DNA of 64,000 bases from JASHPR01 sp963729365 (lineage in GTDB: Bacteria; Actinomycetota; Actinomycetes; Streptosporangiales; Streptosporangiaceae), in assembly GCA_963729365.1 (NCBI GenBank), contig CAVSNQ010000010.1, forward strand, positions 186,001-250,000. The letters run 5' to 3'. The notes beneath the pieces were generated by a model. The model saw nothing but the letters and a program-made list of their open reading frames with translations. It was not told the DNA's origin and did no database searches. Both the position numbers and the translations under genes were made by a program. This document shows positions 1 through 8,284 of this stretch, piece by piece. How positions within the stretch are numbered: position 1 is the stretch's first letter; the number at the start of each line of letters is the position of its first letter.

Positions 1-516
1 GCCGGCGATGTTATCGATCGCGACCGAGTCCATCGGCGCGCGGGTGCCGCAGCCGACGGCGACCAGCGGCACGTCCGTGGCGACGCCGGTCAGTGCCTCG
101 AGCGCAGGCATCTCGGAGGCGATGACGATGATTCCCTCGACGCCCTGGCCGAGGAACCGGTCGACCGCCGCCTGCACCGAGCGGCGGTCGAACGCCGGAA
201 GGCTCGTGATGGCCACCGAGTATCCGGAATGCGCGGCCCGCTCGATCCCGTAAAGCATCGACGCCGGGCCATAGAGCGTGGTGTCGAAGCTGATCACGCC
301 CAGCGCGTGGGTGCGCCCGGTGACCAGGGTGCGCGCGGCCGCGTTGGGGCGGTAGCCAAGCTGGCGGATGGCCGCGAGAACGTCTTCCCGGGTCTGCGGC
401 CTGACGTTCGGATGGCCGTTGAGCACCCGGGAGACAGTCTGGTGCGAGACGCCAGCCAGCCGGGCGACATCTGCCATGACCGGCCGTGCGGCCGGCCCGT
501 TCGCCGTAGACGCCAC
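1..516 (-). CDS. LacI-family transcriptional regulator, 3' end cut by window edge
   Basis: The reading frame shows a LacI helix-turn-helix near the N-terminus (MADVARLAGVSHQTVSRVLN, then NVRPQTREDV and GYRPNAAARTL), followed by the start of the periplasmic-binding-like sugar-sensing domain (ALGVISFDTTLYG). I chose the GTG at 516 because GAGGGG lies about 5 nt upstream; an ATG at 477 begins directly at the HTH and is the alternative. About 172 codons are visible, and family members are about 330-350 residues, so the effector domain runs off the left edge. Such proteins normally repress sugar genes and are released by the sugar. Its targets are probably outside the window; it is distinct from the second LacI protein at 14159. 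Confidence 0.9.
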   Translation of the reverse strand, partial: MASTANGPAARPVMADVARLAGVSHQTVSRVLNGHPNVRPQTREDVLAAIRQLGYRPNAAARTLVTGRTHALGVISFDTTLYGPASMLYGIERAAHSGYSVAITSLPAFDRRSVQAAVDRFLGQGVEGIIVIASEMPALEALTGVATDVPLVAVGCGTRAPMDSVAIDNIAG

Positions 517-671
517 CAGGTCCCCTCGGTCACTGGCTGATCCAATAGCCCACGCGACGCAGCGTCTTGAGGCTGGGTGATTGTTTCCGCTCAGATCCCG
601 TGCTGTCAAGCGCCGCGTCCCCGGGCAGTATCTAGGGTAAGCGAGGACGAGATGTTAGCCGACGGTCACCC

Positions 672-2180
672 GTGTCCGGTCATTTGATAGAACGCCCGGA
701 TCCTGAAAACCTACGGCGCATGGAGCGGGACTCCTTCAGGCGACCGATCTCACCGGCGGCCATGGCCGAGCAGACCGCCGAGCTCGAGCAGGCCGTTGCC
801 GAGGACGAGAGAACTCTCGGCCCCGGGCACCCGGACACCCTCACCGCCAGGGGAAGGCTGGCGCGCTGCTACCTGTTCTGCGGACGATCCGCCGAGGCGA
901 TCCCGCTGCACGAGAAGAACCTGCCGACCTGCGAGGAGCTGCTCGGCCCCGATCACGCGGACACCCTGCAATCCCGTAATGATCTCGCCGTCGGCTACCG
1001 GTCGGTGGGGCGAGCCGCCGAAGCAATCCCGCTGCACGAGCAGAATCTCTCCATTCAGGAGCGGCTTCTCGGCCCCGACTATCCCGGCACCATGGTTACC
1101 CGCTCCAACCTGGCCAGCGCTTACTGGTCGGCGGGCCGGGTCGGCGCGGCACTGTCCGCCTTCCGGCAGGTCCTGGCCGACCAGGAGCGCGTGCTCGGCC
1201 CTGAGCACGCGGAGACCGGGCATACCCGCGACAACCTGGCCAGCGCCTACCGGGCGGACGGGCGGATACCCGAGTCGATTGCCCTGTACGAGCAGAACCT
1301 GACCATCAGGGAACGGGAGCTCGGCCCGGACGATCCGGACACCTTGTCGTCGCGACACGGGCTGGCCCGGGCCTTCGCCGCGGCCGGGCGGCTCGTCGAC
1401 GCGGTGCCGCTGTTCCAGCAGACGGCCGCCGACCGCGAGCGGGTCCTCGGCGCCGACCATGCGGACACCCTCGCCTCCCGCAACGGACTCGCCGCCGTTT
1501 ACAGGTCCGCTGGCTGGTTTGCCGAGGCCATCGCGCTGCATGAAAGTACGGTCGCCGATGCCGAGCGGGTACTAGGCGCTGACCGCCTGGAGACCCTCGC
1601 GTTCCGGAACGATCTTGCGGCGGCCTACCACCAGGCCGGGCTAACCAGCGAGGCCATCGAGTTGCTCGAGCCCACCCTCGCCGGTCGCGAGCGGCAATTG
1701 GGCCCAGAGCATCCGGACACCCTCGCGTCCCGCAACGACCTGGCCGCCGCTTACGCCAGGGCAGGCCGGATGACCGACGCGATCGCGGTGCACCAGCGGA
1801 ATGTCGCCGACCTCGAGCGGCTCCTGGGGGCCGACCACCCGACCACGCTCACCTCGCGCGGCAACCTCGCCGCCGCCTACGGCCGCGCAGACCGGCTGCC
1901 CGAGGCGATCGCACTGCACGAACAGACTCTCGCCGACCGCGAGCGGCTCCTCGGCCCCGATCATCCAACCACCCTCACCTCGTGCAACAACCTCGCCGCC
2001 GCCTACGCCCGGGCCGGGCTGCTTCGCGAGTCGATCGCCTTCTACAAGCGCGCCCTCACCGGGCGCAAGCGCGTCCTCGGGGCCGATCACCCCGCCACCC
2101 GCGCCACCCGCGAGGCCCTAACCCGCGTGCGCGACCGCCGCCACGCCGCCCTGCTAACCTTCCGCCGCCACCCCTCCTGA
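672..2180 (+). CDS. Tetratricopeptide-repeat protein with about 10-11 kinesin-light-chain-type TPRs
   Basis: The 502-residue protein is almost entirely a 42-residue repeat: LG-x-DHPDTL, R-NLA-AY, AGR, EAI-L-E. I count about eleven LG.(D/E)HP-like hallmarks. The C-terminus is Arg-rich (RRHAALLTFRRHPS). There is no signal peptide, membrane segment or NB-ARC/STAND NTPase domain, although in actinomycetes this TPR type is often the C-terminal half of such proteins. The likely role is cytoplasmic protein-protein scaffolding; no partner is evident. The start is GTG 672, with an in-frame ATG at 720 as alternative. It is unrelated in content to the rhamnose genes that follow. Confidence 0.85.
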   Translation: MSGHLIERPDPENLRRMERDSFRRPISPAAMAEQTAELEQAVAEDERTLGPGHPDTLTARGRLARCYLFCGRSAEAIPLHEKNLPTCEELLGPDHADTLQSRNDLAVGYRSVGRAAEAIPLHEQNLSIQERLLGPDYPGTMVTRSNLASAYWSAGRVGAALSAFRQVLADQERVLGPEHAETGHTRDNLASAYRADGRIPESIALYEQNLTIRERELGPDDPDTLSSRHGLARAFAAAGRLVDAVPLFQQTAADRERVLGADHADTLASRNGLAAVYRSAGWFAEAIALHESTVADAERVLGADRLETLAFRNDLAAAYHQAGLTSEAIELLEPTLAGRERQLGPEHPDTLASRNDLAAAYARAGRMTDAIAVHQRNVADLERLLGADHPTTLTSRGNLAAAYGRADRLPEAIALHEQTLADRERLLGPDHPTTLTSCNNLAAAYARAGLLRESIAFYKRALTGRKRVLGADHPATRATREALTRVRDRRHAALLTFRRHPS

Positions 2181-2572
2181 GCGCCGCTCGACACCCCTCG
2201 TAGCCTCCAAGACCCCGCGCACCCCTCTCGATTTGCGTCAGAGCGGCGGGAGTTGCGGGCCCGCGAGCGACGGCCTTGGAGGCGGGCGAACACCAAGCCC
2301 GCCGGGCGTTCCGGTGCGCGTCGGTGCGGCCGGGTGCGGTCTATAACGACTCAACTAAGAAGTTCACGGGCTCTTGACAGTGGCGTAACACCGGATTGAC
2401 ACTACTGCACAGATTTGAAACGTTCCAGATGGGGCCACATTCTGCCACTCGCAGGGCAGGCGGCAGGCCGGCTACCGCCGTCGCAGGTGAACGGCCTAGC
2501 GTCGCTGGACCTGCGATCGAGAGGACCAGAACAGATCGGGCGGCCAAACGCGGAGAGGGGCGAAGCAAGTCC
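2181..2572. other. Intergenic control region ahead of the rhamnose importer genes
   Basis: This stretch of 392 bases holds no convincing gene. It contains two TTGACA hexamers (2374-2379 and 2397-2402), the LacI-type operator at 2416-2427, and a 9-bp inverted repeat (GCCTCCAAG at 2203-2211 with CTTGGAGGC at 2275-2283). A reading frame in phase with the ATPase can be opened from TTG 2396, but it would overlap the operator and lacks a ribosome site. Confidence 0.5.
2416..2427. promoter_or_regulatory. Putative LacI-family operator upstream of the rhamnose operon
   Basis: TGAAACGTTCCA is a 10/12 palindrome around a central CG, the layout expected for LacI-family sites. The surrounding ATTTGAAACGTTCCA differs by one base from ATTTGACACGTTCCA at 14102-14116, in front of the LacI gene of the same cluster. 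Autoregulation plus control of the transport/catabolic operon by that regulator is inferred. Confidence 0.65.
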
Positions 2573-4408
2573 ATGGATCCTGGGCGCAGCGCCGACTGGC
2601 GCGGTGGCGGCGGCCCAGGCCAGGGCTCTCCACCGCTCCCCACGCCCAGCACGTCAGGGCCATCAGCCGGGCTGACGCCAGGCGGCCAGGCGCCGAAGCC
2701 CAGCCAGCGAGCGGCCGCAGGCCAGGGAACCAACGCAGGTCAGGGAACGAACGCCGAGCCAGGACCGAAGCCCGGCCAGGGATCCGCCACAGGCCAGGGA
2801 GCGGCCGCAAGCCAAGGAACGAACGCCGAGCCAGGACCGAAGCCCGGCCAGGACACGAACGCCGGCCAAGGGTCCGTCGTCGGCGCGGGAGCGAATGCCG
2901 GGGCCGGGTCACCCCTGCTGTCGTTGCGGAATGCCGCCAAGGCGTTCGGCGCCGTACAGGCGATCGTGGACGCATCGATCGACCTGTACGGCGGGGAAGT
3001 GCACGGGCTGGTAGGCGAGAACGGCGCAGGCAAATCCACCCTGGTGAAGATCCTGGCCGGGGTGTACCAGCCGGACACCGGGGAGCTGCTCGTCGGCGGC
3101 ACGCCGACCGTGCTGCACGGCCCGGCGGCCGCCCAGGAGGCCGGTATCGCGGTCATCTACCAGGAACCCACCCTGTTCCCTGACTTGACGGCGGCGGAGA
3201 ACATCTTCATGGGCCGCCAGCCGCTGCGGCGGGGCAGGCGCATCGACGCCAGGCTGATGCGGGAGCAGGCCAAGGCGCTGTTCGGGCGGCTCGGCGTCCG
3301 GCTCGACCCGGGCCGGATCTGCCGCGGGCTGTCCATCGCCGACCAGCAGATCATCGAGATCGCCAAGGCGCTGTCGCTCGAAGTCAAGATCATCGTCATG
3401 GACGAGCCCACAGCCGCGCTATCCGCGGCCGAGGTGGCCCGGCTGTTCGACGTGGCCGCGACGTTGCGCGCCTCGGGGGCTGCGGTGCTGTTCATCTCGC
3501 ACCGCTTGGAGGAGGTCTTCGAGATCTGCCAGCGGGTCACCGTGATGCGCGACGGCAGGCAGGTGCTGACCAGGGAGGTGGCCGGGCTCACCGCGGACGA
3601 CCTGGTCCGCGCCATGGTGGGCAGGAAGCTCGCCGACCGCGCCGCCGACGGGCGCGGCGCGCCCGGGACGCGGGTGCTCCAGGTGGAGCGGCTCACCAGG
3701 GAGGGCGTGTTCACCGACATCTCCTTCGATGTGCGGGAAGGCGAGATCGTGGCCTTGGCCGGGCTGGTCGGCTCCGGCCGGAGCGAGGTGGCGCGCGCCG
3801 TCTTCGGGATCGACCGTTACGACGCTGGCTCGGTCACGGTGCACGAGCGTCCGCTGCGCAAGTCATCCCCGACCAGCGCGATGGCCGCCGGGGTGGGCTT
3901 CGTGCCCGAGGACCGCCGCCAGCAGGGCCTCGTCATGGACATGTCGGTGCAGCAGAACATGGCTCTGGCCTCGCTCGGCAGACTGCGCCACGCCGGAATC
4001 ATCTCCGCCAAGTCAGAACGCAACTTTGCCGCCGACTGGGCCCTGAAACTGCGGATCAAGTTCGGGCGGCTCACCGACCCGGTCTCCCAGCTGTCCGGCG
4101 GCAATCAACAGAAGGTCGTGCTGGGCAAGTGGCTCGGGCGCGAGCCGAGCCTGCTGATCGTGGACGAGCCGACCCGGGGCATCGATATCGCCACCAAGGC
4201 CGAGGTGCATCGCCTGCTCTCGCAGCTCGCCGGGAACGGAGTCGCGATCCTGATGATCTCCTCGGAACTGCCCGAGGTGTTGCGCGTCGGCGACCGGATC
4301 CTGGTCATGCGTGAGGGAAGGCTGGTCGCGGAGTACGCCCGGTCGGATGCCTCGGAGGAAAAGATCATGTCGGCGGCGACCGGCCAGCTCCAGGAGCAGG
4401 CCCAGTGA
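2573..4408 (+). CDS. rhaT: Sugar (probably L-rhamnose) ABC importer, double ATP-binding subunit, with a repeat-rich N-terminal extension
   Basis: The protein carries two tandem ABC domains, as in RbsA/XylG-type sugar ATPases. The first has Walker A GENGAGKST near residue 148 and Walker B IIVMDEPT; the second has LSGGNQQK near residue 507 and LLIVDEPT. It energises the two permeases that follow. I chose ATG 2573 (GGAGAGG upstream) because earlier in-frame starts run into the operator. The mature domains begin only at about residue 112. The preceding part is low-complexity (GQGTNA, EPGPKPGQ) and built on a 37-bp DNA duplication; family members are about 500 residues, so this is an extension of about 110 residues. 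The rhaT assignment follows the rhizobial rhaSTPQ naming and rests on the adjacent rhamnose enzymes. Confidence 0.85.
   Translation: MDPGRSADWRGGGGPGQGSPPLPTPSTSGPSAGLTPGGQAPKPSQRAAAGQGTNAGQGTNAEPGPKPGQGSATGQGAAASQGTNAEPGPKPGQDTNAGQGSVVGAGANAGAGSPLLSLRNAAKAFGAVQAIVDASIDLYGGEVHGLVGENGAGKSTLVKILAGVYQPDTGELLVGGTPTVLHGPAAAQEAGIAVIYQEPTLFPDLTAAENIFMGRQPLRRGRRIDARLMREQAKALFGRLGVRLDPGRICRGLSIADQQIIEIAKALSLEVKIIVMDEPTAALSAAEVARLFDVAATLRASGAAVLFISHRLEEVFEICQRVTVMRDGRQVLTREVAGLTADDLVRAMVGRKLADRAADGRGAPGTRVLQVERLTREGVFTDISFDVREGEIVALAGLVGSGRSEVARAVFGIDRYDAGSVTVHERPLRKSSPTSAMAAGVGFVPEDRRQQGLVMDMSVQQNMALASLGRLRHAGIISAKSERNFAADWALKLRIKFGRLTDPVSQLSGGNQQKVVLGKWLGREPSLLIVDEPTRGIDIATKAEVHRLLSQLAGNGVAILMISSELPEVLRVGDRILVMREGRLVAEYARSDASEEKIMSAATGQLQEQAQ
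2744..2852 (+). repeat. 37-bp perfect direct repeat inside the ATPase N-terminal extension
   Basis: Positions 2744-2780 and 2816-2852 are identical, with a 72-bp period. Degenerate copies of the flanking GAGCGGCCGCAGGCCAGGGA also recur. The period is a multiple of three, so the duplication keeps the frame and yields repeated TNAEPGPKPGQ. Confidence 0.9.
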
Positions 4409-4418
4409 GGAAGACGCG

Positions 4419-5474
4419 GTGAGCACGACCCTGGCCCCGCCGCGAGAGCCGTCGGGGGCTCCGGCCGACGTCGGCTCGCGCCGCCTGACCGAGCGGGTCT
4501 TCCGGGCCAGGGAATCCGGCATCATCGCCGTCCTGGCGCTGTTCGTCCTGATCACCGGGATCATCCAGCCGCGCTTCGTCAGCTCGTCGAACATCCAGTT
4601 CATCCTGGTCGACACCTCGGTCTACGCGCTGGTCGCGCTCGGCGAGACCATGGTGATCATCACCAGGAACGTGGACCTGTCGGTCCAGTCGGTGCTGGCG
4701 CTGTCCGCGTACCTGTCGGCTGGCTTGTTTGGGCACGTGCACGGCATTCCGATCCCCGTCGTGTTCCTGGTCGGCCTCGGCATCGGGCTGGCTTTCGGCG
4801 CGGCGAACGGGCTGATGGTGTCCCTCGGGCGGGTGCCCAGCCTGGTCGTCACGCTCGCCACCCTCTACATCATCCAGGGAATCGACATCCTGATCGTCGG
4901 CGGCAACGAGGTCGTCGCCTCGTCGCTGCCGAGCGCGTTCGTCGCCATTCCCAACGTGACCGTGCTCGGGATTCCGTGGCTCGCCATCGCCGTGGCCGTG
5001 GTGATCGGGGCCGGTGCCTACTACCTGCGCTCGTTCCGGTCCGGCCGGGAGCTCTACGCGATCGGCTCGAATCCTGACGGGGCCCAGCTGGCCGGCATTC
5101 CCGTGGCCAAACGCGTCTTTACGGCCTTCACCCTGTGCGGCGGGATCGCGGGGGTCGGCGGCGTACTGTGGGCCGCCCAGTATCAGACGATCAACACGAG
5201 CGCGGGGGGCACCAACTTCTCGCTGATCGTGATCGCATCGGTCGTGGTCGGCGGCGTGGCGATCTTCGGCGGCAGCGGCAGCGCGGTGGGCGCGGCCATC
5301 GGGGCGCTGCTGCTCGGGACCATCAACGTCGCCCTCGACGTGCTCGGTATCTCCGACTTCTGGGATCCGGCGATCGCCGGGTTCCTGTTGCTGGTGGCCA
5401 TCACGCTCGATCGCGCCATCTCGGTCAGGCTCGCGGCCGCGCTGCGCAAGAGGAGCGCCCGCGATGGAACCTGA
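4419..5474 (+). CDS. rhaP: Sugar ABC importer permease (first of two)
   Basis: This 351-residue polytopic membrane protein of the RbsC/BPD_transp_2 family has about 8-10 hydrophobic segments. It includes the conserved ETMVIITRNVDLSVQSVLAL region and GGVAIFGGSGSAVGAAIGAL near the C-terminus. GTG 4419 follows GAGG and sits 10 nt after the ATPase stop; upstream in-frame codons encode an Arg-rich shadow of the ATPase. It pairs with the next permease as a heterodimeric channel. Specificity for rhamnose is inferred only from context. Confidence 0.88.
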   Translation: MSTTLAPPREPSGAPADVGSRRLTERVFRARESGIIAVLALFVLITGIIQPRFVSSSNIQFILVDTSVYALVALGETMVIITRNVDLSVQSVLALSAYLSAGLFGHVHGIPIPVVFLVGLGIGLAFGAANGLMVSLGRVPSLVVTLATLYIIQGIDILIVGGNEVVASSLPSAFVAIPNVTVLGIPWLAIAVAVVIGAGAYYLRSFRSGRELYAIGSNPDGAQLAGIPVAKRVFTAFTLCGGIAGVGGVLWAAQYQTINTSAGGTNFSLIVIASVVVGGVAIFGGSGSAVGAAIGALLLGTINVALDVLGISDFWDPAIAGFLLLVAITLDRAISVRLAAALRKRSARDGT

Positions 5475-6537
5475 CCAGAACACATCGCTGGCCGCGACCG
5501 TCGACGCGCCCCCCGGCTGGCGGTCACGGGTCCCCACCGGGAGCCTGCTGCGCTGGGAGACCGGCCTGGCGGTCGTCGTCATAGCCATCGGGATATTCGG
5601 CGTCTCGACCTCGTCGGAGTTCCTGACCAGCGACAACATCTTCAACCTGGGCCTGCAGTCGGGCGAGATAGCGATCATGGCGCTGCCAATGACGCTCATC
5701 ATCATCAGCGGCGAGATCGACCTCTCGGTCGCCTCGATCATGGGCATGTCGAGCGCGCTGCTTGGATACCTCTTCGGCAAGGGCTGGCCGATACTGGCCA
5801 TCTTCGTCATCGTCCTGCTGGTCGGGGCGGTGGCGGGAGCGATCAACGGCCTGCTGATCACCCGCCTCGGCCTGCCCTCCCTGGCGGTCACGATAGGCAC
5901 GCTCGGCCTGTACCGGGGCGTGGCTGACATCGTGCTCGGCCCCAACACGATCTCGAACTTCCCCACCGCCTATGCCAACATCGGCGTCAACCCGCTGCCG
6001 CATACCGACCTGTCGTTTTCCGCTGCTGTCTTCATCGTCCTGGCCGTGATCTTCGGCGTGGTCCTTCATTTCACGCCCGCTGGCCGGTCGATCTATGCGA
6101 TGGGAGCCAGTCCGGAGGCGGCGATATTCGCCGGAATCCGGGTCAAGCGCATCAAGACCCTGCTGTTCATCGTCTCCGGCGTGGTCTGCTCCTTTGCCGG
6201 CGTGCTGCTGACGTTCCGCCTTTCCACCTCGGTCAACAGCAACGGGCTCGGCCTCGAGCTTGACGTGGTGGCCGTTGTCTTGCTCGGCGGGGTCTCGATC
6301 TTCGGCGGCCGGGGAACGATCGTCGGCGTCGTGCTCGGCGTGCTCGCGTTCGCAGGAATCCAGAACGCGCTGCTGCTGACGAATTTCAACCAGGAGGCGG
6401 CCAGCATCCCCGTTGGCGTGCTGCTGCTGATCAGCGTGTTCGTGCCGAACATGGCCGCCTTCACCCGCCGGATGCGCGACGTGATCGCGAGGAGAGGCAG
6501 AGCCACGCCGTCGGCGATCGGATCTGGCCATGACTAG
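5464..6537 (+). CDS. rhaQ: Sugar ABC importer permease (second of two)
   Basis: This 357-residue membrane protein of the same RbsC-like family as its neighbour has PMTLIIISGEIDLSVASIMG and GGVSIFGGRGTIVGVVLGVL motifs. ATG 5464 overlaps the previous gene by 11 bp, which implies translational coupling. Two different permease genes in tandem are typical of rhizobial and actinobacterial rhamnose importers. Confidence 0.88.
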   Translation: MEPDQNTSLAATVDAPPGWRSRVPTGSLLRWETGLAVVVIAIGIFGVSTSSEFLTSDNIFNLGLQSGEIAIMALPMTLIIISGEIDLSVASIMGMSSALLGYLFGKGWPILAIFVIVLLVGAVAGAINGLLITRLGLPSLAVTIGTLGLYRGVADIVLGPNTISNFPTAYANIGVNPLPHTDLSFSAAVFIVLAVIFGVVLHFTPAGRSIYAMGASPEAAIFAGIRVKRIKTLLFIVSGVVCSFAGVLLTFRLSTSVNSNGLGLELDVVAVVLLGGVSIFGGRGTIVGVVLGVLAFAGIQNALLLTNFNQEAASIPVGVLLLISVFVPNMAAFTRRMRDVIARRGRATPSAIGSGHD

Positions 6538-6694
6538 ACGCACGGCACGAACATCGTGCGGGCAGCGAGAAGGACCTGGCGCCATGCCGGCCGGGGCCCG
6601 GGCCGTCTGCGCTACCCGCCCATTACCGCCTCGGCGGCACCGTTATCCGCACTACCGGCACCCAGTTTTAGCCCATAGTTGAAAGGATTCATCG

Positions 6695-7744
6695 ATGAGA
6701 GTTCCCCTCAAGAGAGCGCTGCCATGTATAGCAGTGCTGATCCTGGTATCCATTCTCGCGGCGTGCAGTTCATCTAGCTCGAGTTCGAGTCCGTCGAGCA
6801 GCTCGAGCTCGGGCGGGCTGAAGAAGGGGCTGAAGGTCTTCATCATCCCGAAGAACCTCGGCAACAACTACTTCACCACCGCGGACAGCCTCAAGACCGG
6901 CGGCGCGATCGCCGCGCTTGACGCGCTCGGCGAGAGCGGTACCGAGACCAGCGGGACCGCGGCCACGCCCGCATCGCAGATCCCGGCCATCCAGGCCGCG
7001 ATCGCGAAGGGCGCCAACGTGCTGATCGTCTCGGCGACCGACCCCACCGCGCTCTGCCCGACCCTGAAGAGCGCCATGGCCAAGGGCATCACGGTGGTCA
7101 CCTATGACTCGGACGCGCCGACCTGCCGTGACCTGTTCATCAACCAGGCATCCACGGCCGAGATCGGGACCAGCGAGGTCGATCTCCTGGCCTCGGAGAT
7201 TCACGATACGGGCGAGATCGGGATCGTGTCGGCCGCGGCCACCGCGACCAACCAGAACGCCTGGATCGGCTACATGAAGCAGGAGATGGCCAAGTACCCG
7301 AAGATGAAGCTCGTGTCGATCGTCTACGGCAACGACGACCCGCCGACCGCCACCCAGGTGACCGAGGGCCTGCTGGAGAAGTACCCGAACCTCAAGGGCA
7401 TCATCTCCCCGACCACCGTGGGCATCCTGGCCGCGGCCCAGGTCGTGAGCACGCCGAAGTGGAAGGGCAAGGTCATCGTGACCGGCCTGGGCACGCCGGA
7501 CGAGATGAAGACGTACGTGTCCAACGGCGTCGCGCCTGCGTTCATCCTGTGGAACCCGGCCAACCTGGGCTTCCTGGCCGCCTACGCGGCGGTGAACTAC
7601 GCGTCGAAGAAGATCACTAACGCGGCCGGGCAGACATTCACCGCGGGCAAGCTCGGCAAGTACACGGTCGGCGCCGATGACACGATCCTGCTCGGCCCGC
7701 CCACTGTGTTCAACTCGGCCAACATCAACAACTTCAACTTCTGA
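6695..7744 (+). CDS. rhaS: Rhamnose-type sugar-binding lipoprotein of the ABC importer
   Basis: The 349-residue precursor has a signal peptide of about 23 residues ending in a lipobox (ILAAC; lipidated Cys24) and a Ser-rich linker. A periplasmic-binding type-1 fold follows (VFIIPKNLGNNYF, AAIAKGANVLIVSATDPTA, VTYDSDAP). It would be anchored outside the membrane and deliver sugar to the two permeases. AAAGGA precedes the ATG, and a 157-bp gap separates it from the permease gene. Rhamnose as ligand is inferred from the enzymes downstream. Confidence 0.88.
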   Translation: MRVPLKRALPCIAVLILVSILAACSSSSSSSSPSSSSSSGGLKKGLKVFIIPKNLGNNYFTTADSLKTGGAIAALDALGESGTETSGTAATPASQIPAIQAAIAKGANVLIVSATDPTALCPTLKSAMAKGITVVTYDSDAPTCRDLFINQASTAEIGTSEVDLLASEIHDTGEIGIVSAAATATNQNAWIGYMKQEMAKYPKMKLVSIVYGNDDPPTATQVTEGLLEKYPNLKGIISPTTVGILAAAQVVSTPKWKGKVIVTGLGTPDEMKTYVSNGVAPAFILWNPANLGFLAAYAAVNYASKKITNAAGQTFTAGKLGKYTVGADDTILLGPPTVFNSANINNFNF

Positions 7745-7755
7745 CGGCGGGACCG

Positions 7756-7839
7756 GGGCACCGGCCCGGCTGCTGATGCTCGGACCGGATGCCGGCGCCG
7801 GGCACCGGCCCGGCTGCTGATGCTCGGACCGGATGCCGG
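7756..7839. repeat. Tandem 40-bp direct repeat between rhaS and rhaM
   Basis: Two identical 40-bp units (7756-7795 and 7800-7839; period 44) are followed by a third partial copy (CCGGCTGCTGA). The units contain CCGGATGCCGG and CCGGCCCGG, which can fold locally. No gene is encoded. Attenuation or mRNA stabilisation between the abundant binding protein and the enzymes is possible but unproven. Confidence 0.85.
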
Positions 7840-7925
7840 TCCGGCTGCTGACACCCGGGACGGGGTGCCGACGGTTCTCATGCCGCTCGGCACCCCATCC
7901 CGGCCCGAAATCCGGAGGACATCAG

Positions 7926-8246
7926 ATGGAGCGCGTGTGCTTCCTCGGCCGGATCCGGCCGGACCGGCTCGAGGAGTACCGGGCCCGGCACCGCGAGGTC
8001 TGGCCGGAGATGACCCAGGCCCTGCAGGAGGCGGGCTGGGCCAACTACACCCTGTTTCTCACCGACGACGGGCTGCTCATTGGCTACCTGGAGGCCGATG
8101 ACTTCGCGGCAGCGCAGCAGCGGATGGCGCAGACTGGCATCAACGCTCGCTGGCAGGCGGAAATGCAGCCGTTTTTCGCTGATCTCGGCGGCCAGCGGCC
8201 CGACGAGGGCTTCCGGAGAGTCGCCGAGATCTTCCACCTGGACTGA
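7926..8246 (+). CDS. rhaM: L-rhamnose mutarotase
   Basis: This 106-residue member of the RhaM/YiiL family interconverts alpha and beta anomers of L-rhamnose, presenting the anomer the isomerase uses. Tyr18 and His22 (YRARHREVWPEM) fall at the active-site positions known for the E. coli enzyme. The tail WQAEMQPFF is also typical. I chose ATG 7926 because GGAGG lies 7 nt upstream; the frame stays open further upstream through the 40-bp repeat region. It leads the catabolic half of the cluster, 38 bp before rhaI. Confidence 0.93.
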   Translation: MERVCFLGRIRPDRLEEYRARHREVWPEMTQALQEAGWANYTLFLTDDGLLIGYLEADDFAAAQQRMAQTGINARWQAEMQPFFADLGGQRPDEGFRRVAEIFHLD

Positions 8247-8284
8247 GCCGTGCCGAAGACGGGCTTTATGGAGATGACCGCGAA

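Noticed and set aside
2396..2572. Longer N-terminus of the sugar ATPase from TTG 2396 or ATG 2429
   Set aside because: It would translate through the operator, has no ribosome site, and encodes no conserved residues.
4365..5966. A 533-codon minus-strand ORF opposite the sugar permeases
   Set aside because: Antisense shadow of two membrane proteins; composition lacks any fold signature.
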